A stretch of DNA of 7,463 bases from JBBTSQ01 sp039795895 (lineage in GTDB: Bacteria; Patescibacteriota; Minisyncoccia; Phycocordibacterales; JBAYGS01), in the NCBI GenBank assembly GCA_039795895.1, contig JBDKKW010000025.1, positions 1 to 7,463 on the forward strand, given 5' to 3'. Positions 1 through 5,460 of the stretch are shown piece by piece. The translations under genes were made by a program, and so were the position numbers. Positions within the stretch are counted from its first letter, which is position 1, and every line of letters begins with the position of its first letter. Under the pieces are notes generated by a model that had not been told where the DNA came from, ran no database searches, and saw nothing but the letters and a program-made list of their open reading frames with translations.

Positions 1-2
1 CC

Positions 3-95
3 GTAAGTATTCTCGAAAAGAAGCTACAGACTGTAGTAAAAAACAATAATCCGGTGCAACCAAGCCATGATCCATATAGAGAACCGGTGGAATAA
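3..95 (+). CDS. 3' end of an unidentified protein gene (partial)
   Basis: One frame is open from the left edge for 30 codons and ends in TAA at 93-95. The peptide has a mixed helical start (VSILEKKLQTVV) followed by a polar, proline-containing tail (NNNPVQPSHDPYREPVE), which reads like a disordered C-terminus. The other two forward frames stop early. The stop is followed at once by a purine-rich tract like those after other genes in this window, which supports a real gene end. It converges on prgI across a strong hairpin. I do not recognise the family. The start and most of the gene lie outside the window, and 30 open codons could occur by chance. Confidence 0.5.
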   Translation, partial: VSILEKKLQTVVKNNNPVQPSHDPYREPVE

Positions 96-230
96 AGAGA
101 GACCTGTCAGACCAGAAGACAAGAAGACGGGTCAGATGGGAGGTAAGTAATGGGAGTGAAGAAGGGCGACACCTACAGTGTCGCCCTTCTGTCCGGTCTG
201 GCTAGTTTCTCTTGCTTCTTGTCTTCTTCA
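96..230. repeat. Intergenic repeat, copy 1 (purine-rich arms around a GC hairpin)
   Basis: This convergent intergenic region has a purine-rich left arm, a central GC hairpin (160-190) and a pyrimidine-rich right arm. AGAAGACAAGAAG at 114-126 is exactly inverted at 215-227. The right arm, TCTCTTGCTTCTTGTCTTCT at 208-227, matches 7118-7137 at 19 of 20 positions, and its core TTGCTTCTNNTCTTCT recurs at 3307-3322. The right arm begins directly after the prgI stop and the left arm directly after the upstream gene's stop. I interpret it as one member of a dispersed REP/BIME-like family that also serves as a gene-end element. Confidence 0.7.
160..190. terminator. 13-bp perfect hairpin between convergent genes
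   Basis: AGAAGGGCGACAC (160-172) and GTGTCGCCCTTCT (178-190) form a perfect 13-bp stem with a 5-nt loop. It sits between two convergent gene ends, where a bidirectional terminator or 3'-end stabiliser is expected. Neither strand has a U-tract directly after the stem, so it is not a classic intrinsic terminator. It may act with Rho, block RNA decay, or be the core of the surrounding repeat. The GGGCGA/TCGCCC core is shared with the hairpin at 3247-3279. Confidence 0.6.
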
Positions 231-647
231 CTACCTTTTCCCCACATCTTTTACATCCAAACTCCACGTCAAATCCTTAAGCTTACTATCCGACAGACGA
301 GGAACATACATCTGCGCCACACTGTCTGTAGTAATCGTCTCAGGAGTAGCAGTCGCAACCTTGTCTCGCTTTCGCCAAATAAACAGTTTTGCACCGGTAC
401 TATATTTAAACGCTGCTTCTACCACTTCAATAAACGGCTTACCATTTACTTTGTAAAAAGCTAAAGCAATACCGAATCCCACCACCACAATAATAGGTAA
501 CCCAGAGAGATAAATAGAGGGGAGTATTTTATAAATCAAAAAAGAGAGACCGCCAGCCCCGGCAAGATAAATAAATTGGCGGAGCGTGAGAATGCCACCG
601 ATAATTTTGTCCTGTACTTCGATAAATTGAGGAACTTGAAACTGCAT
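231..647 (-). CDS. prgI: PrgI-family (VirB3-like) T4SS inner-membrane protein
   Basis: The 138-residue product begins MQFQVPQFIEVQDKIIGGIL, the typical PrgI-family opening, in which a short amphipathic N-terminus precedes two transmembrane helices (about residues 24-42 and 48-66). A soluble tail contains the family-like KPFIEVVEAAFKY..LFIWRK stretch. PrgI proteins are VirB3-like partners of VirB4 ATPases at the inner membrane of type IV secretion systems. The ATG at 645-647 is preferred over an upstream in-frame ATG at 687-689, because the family homology starts there and a consensus extended -10 lies 6 nt before it; the longer form would translate the promoter. There is no Shine-Dalgarno sequence, consistent with a leaderless transcript. 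It is divergent from the traC-like and virB4 genes, with 90 bp between starts. The last ~45 residues are variable and unassigned. Confidence 0.88.
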   Translation of the reverse strand: MQFQVPQFIEVQDKIIGGILTLRQFIYLAGAGGLSFLIYKILPSIYLSGLPIIVVVGFGIALAFYKVNGKPFIEVVEAAFKYSTGAKLFIWRKRDKVATATPETITTDSVAQMYVPRLSDSKLKDLTWSLDVKDVGKR

Positions 648-653
648 ACGATA

Positions 654-681
654 AGTATACCAGAGAGAGCGGTAGCGACAA
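654..681 (-). promoter_or_regulatory. prgI promoter (extended -10, leaderless geometry)
   Basis: On the minus strand TGGTATACT gives an extended -10 (TATACT at 659-654, TG at 662-661). A 4/6 -35 match, TTGTCG (681-676), lies 16 bp upstream. Only 6 nt separate the hexamer from the prgI ATG, so transcription would start at or next to the A of the start codon. This is inferred from sequence; no start site has been mapped. Confidence 0.65.
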
Positions 682-720
682 TACAACAACCCTACTATCC
701 ACTAACCTTATTTTTACGTG

Positions 721-729
721 TGATATACT
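721..729 (+). promoter_or_regulatory. Promoter of the traC-like/virB4 unit (extended -10)
   Basis: TGATATACT is an extended -10 with the hexamer at 724-729. The start codon begins at 738, 8 nt downstream, so the mRNA should be leaderless or have only 1-2 leader bases. No convincing -35 is seen at 16-18 bp, which an extended -10 can tolerate. It is back-to-back with the prgI promoter. Confidence 0.6.
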
Positions 730-737
730 ATAAACCA

Positions 738-1382
738 ATGGCTGAAAGTACTCAAAATGCAAAGACTACGCAAGAATTTGTACCTATCAAAGAGGTGCGA
801 GATGGTGTGGTTATCCTCAAAAATGGTGGTATGCGCATCCTCCTGATGGCCTCATCGATCAACTTTGCCCTCAAATCTGCCGATGAACAACAATCCATTA
901 TCTATCAATTTCAAAATTTCCTAAACTCACTCGATTTTTCTGTTCAAATATTTATCCAGTCTCGTCGACTCGACATCAGACCATACATTGCCCTCCTCGA
1001 AGAGCGTCAAAAACAGCAGGTGAGTGATATCTTGAAAATTCAAACCCGCGAATACATCGAATTCGTCAAAAACTTCACTGAAAATGCCAACATTATGACC
1101 AAAACATTCTTTGTGTCAGTGCCTTACACCCCACCGAGCATAAACTCAGGGAAGGGGGTGAGTGGGGTGTTTGGTAAGAAAGGTCCCGAGACTGTTGCTG
1201 AGAAGACTGCGACTTTTGAAGAAAACCGTACCCAACTCGACCAACGCGCAAGTGTGGTGAGCCAGGGTCTTTCGCGATCAGGAGTACGTGTCGTCCAGCT
1301 CGGCACCGAAGAAATTATCGAACTGTTCTACAAAATCTTTAATCCCGGCGACACCGAGAAACCAATAGCACTTAACTCATAA
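738..1382 (+). CDS. TraC-like protein paired with VirB4 (T4SS-associated)
   Basis: The product has 214 residues. After a polar leader comes FVPIKEVRDGVVILKNGGMR, followed by a region rich in alternating hydrophobics (ILLMASSINFAL, FLNSLDFSVQIFIQSRRLDI). This resembles the N-terminal TraC/VirB4-type domain encoded next to virB4 in many CPR genomes. No Walker motif or transmembrane helix is present, so it is probably a structural partner docking on VirB4 at the membrane. The ATG at 738 is chosen because the domain starts soon after it and a -10 lies just upstream. An in-frame ATG at 576 would read through the promoter and antisense to prgI. A glycine-rich insert (GKGVSGVFGKKG, near residues 138-149) lies between two inverted GC-rich blocks. 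The virB4 start follows its stop by 5 nt, so the two are co-transcribed. Confidence 0.75.
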   Translation: MAESTQNAKTTQEFVPIKEVRDGVVILKNGGMRILLMASSINFALKSADEQQSIIYQFQNFLNSLDFSVQIFIQSRRLDIRPYIALLEERQKQQVSDILKIQTREYIEFVKNFTENANIMTKTFFVSVPYTPPSINSGKGVSGVFGKKGPETVAEKTATFEENRTQLDQRASVVSQGLSRSGVRVVQLGTEEIIELFYKIFNPGDTEKPIALNS

Positions 1383-1387
1383 ATTAT

Positions 1388-3202
1388 ATGGGCTTCTTTG
1401 ATTTTTTAAAAAAGAAAAAGGCGAATGTAAACATTTCACCAATCCTCCCACAGCAGATTTATGATGCGGGGGTACTTGAACTTGCCGACGTGATTGCTCC
1501 AAGTGCCCTCAAGGTGAGCCCCCGCGAGCTCAATCTTGGCGACAAAATCGTCCGTACCTTTTTTGTAATCTCATATCCGCGTTTTCTTACTGATTCATGG
1601 TTTTCACCTATCATCAATCTTGAAAAGATCTTCAACATCTCCCTTTTTATCCACCCAATCGATACCGCCACCGTCCTCCGTCAATTTCAAAAGAAAGTAG
1701 CCGAAGTCCAAAGCCAAATCAATCAACGCGAAGCCAAAGGTCTCGTGCGAGACCCCATGCTCGACACCGCCTATCACGATCTCGAGGGTCTTCGAGACAA
1801 TCTCCAGCAAGCTCAAGAAAAACTCTTTGATGTGGGTCTCTATATCACTATCTACGGCGACAATACCCACGAGCTCGACAAGACTGAATCTGAGATCAAA
1901 TCAATCCTTGAATCGAAGCTGGTATACGTTAAACCAGCCCTCTTCCAGCAGGAGCAGGGGTATATGAGCTCACTACCGATTGTCGACGATCAACTCAACG
2001 TGCACTCAAAGCTTAACTCATCACCATTGTCGAGTATGTTCCCGTTTGTTTCTTTTGACCTCACTTCAGACAAGGGAATCTTGTTCGGGGTCAACCGTCA
2101 CAATTCAAGTATGGTGCTTTTTGATCGTTTCTCACTCGAAAATTACAACTCGATCACCTTTGCGAAATCTGGTTCTGGAAAATCATACACCACCAAGCTT
2201 GAAATCTTGCGTACACTCATGTTCGATACCGAAGTAATCGTGATCGACCCTGAGCGTGAATATGAATATATGGCTGAAGCGACTGGAGGGAAGTACTTCA
2301 ACATCTCGCTCAACTCAACCAACCACATCAACCCTTTTGACCTACCAACCCCTCGCGAAGACGAATCGCCAGCAGATGTGCTCCGTTCAAACATCATCAA
2401 CCTTGTGGGCTTGTTCCGCATCATGCTTGGTGGTTTGAAACCTGAAGAAGATGCAGTGATTGATCGCGCCATTACTGAGACTTATGCACTCAAAGGCATC
2501 ACCGCAGATGCAGATTTTGCCCATATTGAGCCACCACTCCTTTCTGATTTTGAACTCGTACTTGCAGGTATGGATGGGGCTGATTCACTCGTCCAAAAAT
2601 TATCAAAATACACCAAGGGTACTTGGGCTGGCTTTATCAACCGTCCAACCAACGTCGACATCAACAAGAAATTTATTGTATTTTCGCTCCGTGATATGGA
2701 AGATGAGTTGAAGCCGGTGGCAATGTATATCGTGACCCACTATATCTGGAACGCGGTTCGCAAAAATCTCAGAAAGCGTTTGTTGGTGATCGACGAGGCT
2801 TGGTGGATGATGAAATCAGAAGATACCGCATCTTTCCTCCTCAGCTTGGCAAAGCGTGGACGAAAGTACTACCTCGGTCTTGCGACCATCACTCAGGACG
2901 TGGATGATTTCTTGAAATCTCCCTATGGACTACCGATCGTCACCAACTCATCGATCCAGATTCTCCTCAAGCAATCCCCATCGTCTATCGATAAAGTTCA
3001 GCAAACATTCAACCTCACCGATGAAGAAAAATTCCTTTTGTTGGAGTCAGGAGTGGGGGAGGGTATCTTCTTTGTGGGCCTCAAACACGTTGCGATCAAA
3101 GTCATCGCCTCATATACCGAAGACCAGATTATCACCTCTGACCCTTCACAAATCCTAGCGATCAAACGAGCGAAGCAGGAGCTGGCAGGAGGAGCGAAGT
3201 AG
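1388..3202 (+). CDS. virB4: VirB4-family T4SS ATPase
   Basis: This 604-residue protein is the likely motor of the secretion or pilus machine, hydrolysing ATP at the cytoplasmic face of the inner membrane. The N-terminal VirB4 domain (about 1-240) starts with a basic MGFFDFLKKKK and includes a helical, coiled-coil-like stretch near 95-150. The C-terminal RecA-like ATPase domain shows Walker A AKSGSGKS (259-266, K265), Walker B LLVIDE (D469-E470) followed by AWWMM, and the TITQD motif with Q503. VirB4 proteins are often 700-850 residues, so this one is on the short side; the upstream 214-residue protein may supply the rest of an N-terminal module. The start has no Shine-Dalgarno sequence and lies 5 nt after the previous stop, suggesting translational coupling or reinitiation. 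The stop is the first codon of an intergenic repeat. All catalytic motifs look intact. Confidence 0.95.
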   Translation: MGFFDFLKKKKANVNISPILPQQIYDAGVLELADVIAPSALKVSPRELNLGDKIVRTFFVISYPRFLTDSWFSPIINLEKIFNISLFIHPIDTATVLRQFQKKVAEVQSQINQREAKGLVRDPMLDTAYHDLEGLRDNLQQAQEKLFDVGLYITIYGDNTHELDKTESEIKSILESKLVYVKPALFQQEQGYMSSLPIVDDQLNVHSKLNSSPLSSMFPFVSFDLTSDKGILFGVNRHNSSMVLFDRFSLENYNSITFAKSGSGKSYTTKLEILRTLMFDTEVIVIDPEREYEYMAEATGGKYFNISLNSTNHINPFDLPTPREDESPADVLRSNIINLVGLFRIMLGGLKPEEDAVIDRAITETYALKGITADADFAHIEPPLLSDFELVLAGMDGADSLVQKLSKYTKGTWAGFINRPTNVDINKKFIVFSLRDMEDELKPVAMYIVTHYIWNAVRKNLRKRLLVIDEAWWMMKSEDTASFLLSLAKRGRKYYLGLATITQDVDDFLKSPYGLPIVTNSSIQILLKQSPSSIDKVQQTFNLTDEEKFLLLESGVGEGIFFVGLKHVAIKVIASYTEDQIITSDPSQILAIKRAKQELAGGAK

Positions 3203-3330
3203 ATAAAGTAGTAAGATAGAGCGGAAGTAAGAAAGTAGGAAAGATTAAGAGGGGCGATGCCGTAGGCATCGCCCCTCTTTCTCCTCTTCCAATCTATATC
3301 ACTTTATTGCTTCTATTCTTCTGCTCTTTA
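3203..3330. repeat. Intergenic repeat, copy 2 (arms around a GC hairpin)
   Basis: The left arm is purine-rich and follows the virB4 stop directly. It contains AAGATAGAGCGGAA (3213-3226), which matches 6729-6742 at 13 of 14 positions. A 15-bp hairpin (3247-3279) forms the centre. The right arm at 3291-3325 aligns without gaps to 7106-7140 at 27 of 35 positions, including TTGCTTCTATTCTTCT. The 11-bp string AAGTAGATAAA across the virB4 stop (3197-3207) is identical to 6697-6707 across the stop of the 5461-6702 gene, so the repeat appears to include the stop codon. The promoter of the next gene lies 20-50 bp beyond the right arm. Confidence 0.75.
3247..3279. terminator. 15-bp perfect hairpin downstream of virB4
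   Basis: AAGAGGGGCGATGCC (3247-3261) pairs perfectly with GGCATCGCCCCTCTT (3265-3279) around a 3-nt GTA loop. The trailing strand continues TTCTCCTCTTCC, which is pyrimidine-rich but not a clean U-run. It probably ends the prgI-divergent traC-like/virB4 transcript, since a separate promoter precedes the next gene. It shares the GGGCGA/TCGCCC core with the hairpin at 160-190. Confidence 0.65.
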
Positions 3331-3349
3331 TATGTCCACATCTCATTAC

Positions 3350-3377
3350 TTTGGCTATCAACAGTCAGTGGTATAAT
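3350..3377 (+). promoter_or_regulatory. Promoter of the Ig-like/pilin/propeller unit
   Basis: TGGTATAAT (3369-3377) is a perfect extended -10. A 4/6 -35 match, TTGGCT (3351-3356), lies 15 bp upstream. Six nt separate TATAAT from the ATG at 3384, exactly as at prgI, again predicting a leaderless mRNA. This is the strongest promoter-like sequence in the window. Confidence 0.7.
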
Positions 3378-3383
3378 AAGCCA

Positions 3384-4382
3384 ATGATCTTTCTTGCTCG
3401 AATCCTCGCAATTATCTTGGCTGTGGGTGCTTGTGTGGGTGTGGCACACGCACAACTAAATCCGATCAGCCAGTCTATCCTCCAGCTCACCATTACCCCA
3501 GAAAATCCCGCCCCAAACGAGAAGGTTTCTGCTCGAGTCGACAGCTACAACTTCGACCTCGATACCACCGAGGTGGTGTGGTATGTCAATGGTACACTCC
3601 AAAAGCGCGGTGTAGGTGAGAGACAACTCACCCTCACCGCGCCGTCACTCGGCAAAACCCTTTCCATCCGCGTCGTGGCTCGCCACAAAACACTCGGCGA
3701 CCTCGAGCAGTCGATTTCATTGCGTACTGGTGATGTCGAAGTGGTATGGGAAGCACTTGGCTACACTCCACCATTTTACAAAGGCAAGACCCAACACTCC
3801 TATGGGGGAGTAGTGCGCTTTACCGCCATCCCGAGACTCACCGACCGCAACGGCACTGAGATTTCAGCAAACAACCTCATTTACACCTGGAAGAAAAACG
3901 GCACCGTGATCCAAGACCAGTCTGGCTACGGCAAAATCACCATTATTACTGCAGATGACAGCTATATCCGTGATGGCAACGACATCTCTGTGGATGTCTC
4001 GAGTATGGACCACACCGCCCAAGCGACCGGCTACAGCAGTGTGAGTCCAAAGGTAAGTCAGGTGTTGGTGTACGAAAAGGATCCAGCCCTCGGCACACGA
4101 TATGAAAAGGCACTGGCCAACACAATACACATCGCAGGAGACGAGATGGAGCTCGTGGCTGAGCCATATTTCTTTTCGGTCACCAACCGTGATGCTGGAT
4201 ATATCGACTACTCATGGCTCGTAAATGACCAACCCGTCTCTGGCAACGACCGCAAGAGTGGGGTAGTGCTCAAGCCAGCAGTGGGAGCTACCGGCAAGGC
4301 CAGTCTTTCATTGATCGTGCAAAACAATCGTCAGATTTTGCAGGGTGGCAAGCTTTTTAGTACTATTTATTTTGGAAATTAA
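3384..4382 (+). CDS. Secreted protein with about three Ig-like domains
   Basis: The product has 332 residues. A signal peptide is clear: MIFLARILAIILAVGACVGV followed by AHA, with probable cleavage after A23. The mature part appears to hold three beta-sandwich repeats, each centred on a Trp plus an Asn-Gly-type turn: VVWYVNG, YTWKKNG and YSWLVND. The first begins like a typical Ig-like/PKD-type surface domain (TITPENPAPNEKVSARVDSY). There are no lipobox, LPXTG or C-terminal anchor. The ATG at 3384 is chosen because it starts the signal peptide and sits 6 nt after an extended -10; an in-frame TTG at 3351 falls inside the promoter. It is first in a unit with the pilin gene, whose start is 2 nt after this stop. 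Export across the membrane, and a structural or adhesive role in the pilus system, are inferred; the exact family is not recognised. Confidence 0.75.
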   Translation: MIFLARILAIILAVGACVGVAHAQLNPISQSILQLTITPENPAPNEKVSARVDSYNFDLDTTEVVWYVNGTLQKRGVGERQLTLTAPSLGKTLSIRVVARHKTLGDLEQSISLRTGDVEVVWEALGYTPPFYKGKTQHSYGGVVRFTAIPRLTDRNGTEISANNLIYTWKKNGTVIQDQSGYGKITIITADDSYIRDGNDISVDVSSMDHTAQATGYSSVSPKVSQVLVYEKDPALGTRYEKALANTIHIAGDEMELVAEPYFFSVTNRDAGYIDYSWLVNDQPVSGNDRKSGVVLKPAVGATGKASLSLIVQNNRQILQGGKLFSTIYFGN

Positions 4383-4384
4383 GT

Positions 4385-5446
4385 ATGGAAAGTCTTACTA
4401 AAAAAATATTCTGTTGGGTCACACTCTTTTTGGTATTAAGTATAATCGCACCAATAGAGGTATCCGCTGATGCGGTCGGGACAATCCTTAATACCGCAGC
4501 AGCCCCAGGTAATTTGGTGAACTCAGCTGTAGGTGGCATCACCCCTCGAGGTGGAATCAACTACGTCCCACTCCAACCCCTACCAGACCAACCCCAAGGT
4601 AATTCTGATTTTAAGACGTACCTTGTCTATGCGTTCAAGGCGGGGATCAGTGTAGCGGGTATATTGAGTGTACTTATGCTCGTCATCGCGGGGTTCCAAT
4701 ACGCTACCACCGACGCTTTTACCGGCAAAGAAGAATCAAAGGCAAAAATGACCAACGTCTTTGCTGGCCTAATTCTTATTCTCGTCTCCTACATCCTCCT
4801 CAATACCGTCAACAAAGACACTGTCTCCCTCAAACTGGATTTTGGCGCGGATAGGGTACAAATTGGAGGAGGTTTTACTGGTGGATTGAGTGCTCTAAGA
4901 TACGCTCAAGCTCAAGCTGCTCTTGATAACACCATTCGAGTAGGCAACCAAGCTTATCAAGCAGGTACAGACGCAGTAAACACCCTCACTAATAGAATCA
5001 CCGCTCTACAAACTGATCTCAATAGTATAATTGAGGGTGGCGACCCTGAGCAGGTTCAAAAACTACAATCACAGATTACTGATCTTCAAAATCAAAAGGA
5101 TGTTTTGGCTCAACAAGTGGAATCGGCTCGATTAGGAACTGCATACCAAACTCAATACGATCAAGCGTTACAAAACTTAAATAATCCATCCATAAATAAA
5201 GCGGCTTACGATCTAGCAAAATTCAACTTTCAAAATGCCCAGAATAACTACCAGAAACTTGAAACTGCACTGCTGGCTGGAGACCAAGCATCAAAAGATG
5301 CCGCAAAAGTGCTTGAGTTAAGGTGGAACGCACAAGTAACCGCTTATAACGATCAACTTAGAAATATTGAGCAGAAATATCCATCATTTATAAGTGGTAA
5401 CACAGGATACACTGGCGGAAATTATATGGTTCCTGGAGCACATTAG
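4385..5446 (+). CDS. VirB2-like pilin with long coiled-coil C-terminal extension
   Basis: The product has 353 residues. A signal-like N-terminus (KKIFCWVTLFLVLSIIAP, probable cleavage after VSA at residue 28) precedes a short linker. Two transmembrane helices follow, at about 81-106 (AGISVAGILSVLMLVIAGFQY) and 122-141 (NVFAGLILILVSYILLNTV), joined by a short charged loop (GKEESKAKM). This is the usual VirB2/TrbC-like pilin arrangement in CPR genomes. VirB2-type pilins are usually near 100-130 residues. Here about 200 extra residues follow, Gln/Asn/Ala-rich and strongly helical (about 165-330), looking like coiled coils. The extension uses more AT-rich codons than its neighbours, which may mean a later fusion or weaker constraint. 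It could be a dedicated export channel or an anchored filament subunit rather than a polymerising pilin. The start is 2 nt after the preceding stop. Confidence 0.75.
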   Translation: MESLTKKIFCWVTLFLVLSIIAPIEVSADAVGTILNTAAAPGNLVNSAVGGITPRGGINYVPLQPLPDQPQGNSDFKTYLVYAFKAGISVAGILSVLMLVIAGFQYATTDAFTGKEESKAKMTNVFAGLILILVSYILLNTVNKDTVSLKLDFGADRVQIGGGFTGGLSALRYAQAQAALDNTIRVGNQAYQAGTDAVNTLTNRITALQTDLNSIIEGGDPEQVQKLQSQITDLQNQKDVLAQQVESARLGTAYQTQYDQALQNLNNPSINKAAYDLAKFNFQNAQNNYQKLETALLAGDQASKDAAKVLELRWNAQVTAYNDQLRNIEQKYPSFISGNTGYTGGNYMVPGAH

Positions 5447-5448
5447 AA

Positions 5449-5454
5449 TAAAAT
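5449..5454 (+). promoter_or_regulatory. Possible -10 before the propeller gene
   Basis: TAAAAT ends 6 nt before the ATG at 5461, the same spacing as at prgI and at 3384. There is no TG extension and no clear -35, and the area is AT-rich by nature, so this may be chance. If real, the gene has its own leaderless transcript besides read-through from the pilin gene. Confidence 0.3.
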
Positions 5455-5460
5455 AATTTT

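Noticed and set aside
150..464. Forward open frames over the hairpin and the prgI region
   Set aside because: They are antisense to prgI and run through the inverted repeat; their peptides have no recognisable features.
576..737. Longer start (ATG at 576) for the TraC-like protein
   Set aside because: The extra 54 residues are antisense to prgI and cross both divergent promoters; the family-like sequence starts after the ATG at 738.
1149..1173. G-quadruplex in the TraC-like gene
   Set aside because: Only three runs of three or more Gs are present with a final GG, so a stable four-run quadruplex is not supported.
3351..3383. TTG start at 3351 for the Ig-like protein
   Set aside because: The added residues would encode the -35/-10 region and would put a polar segment ahead of a textbook signal peptide that begins at 3384.
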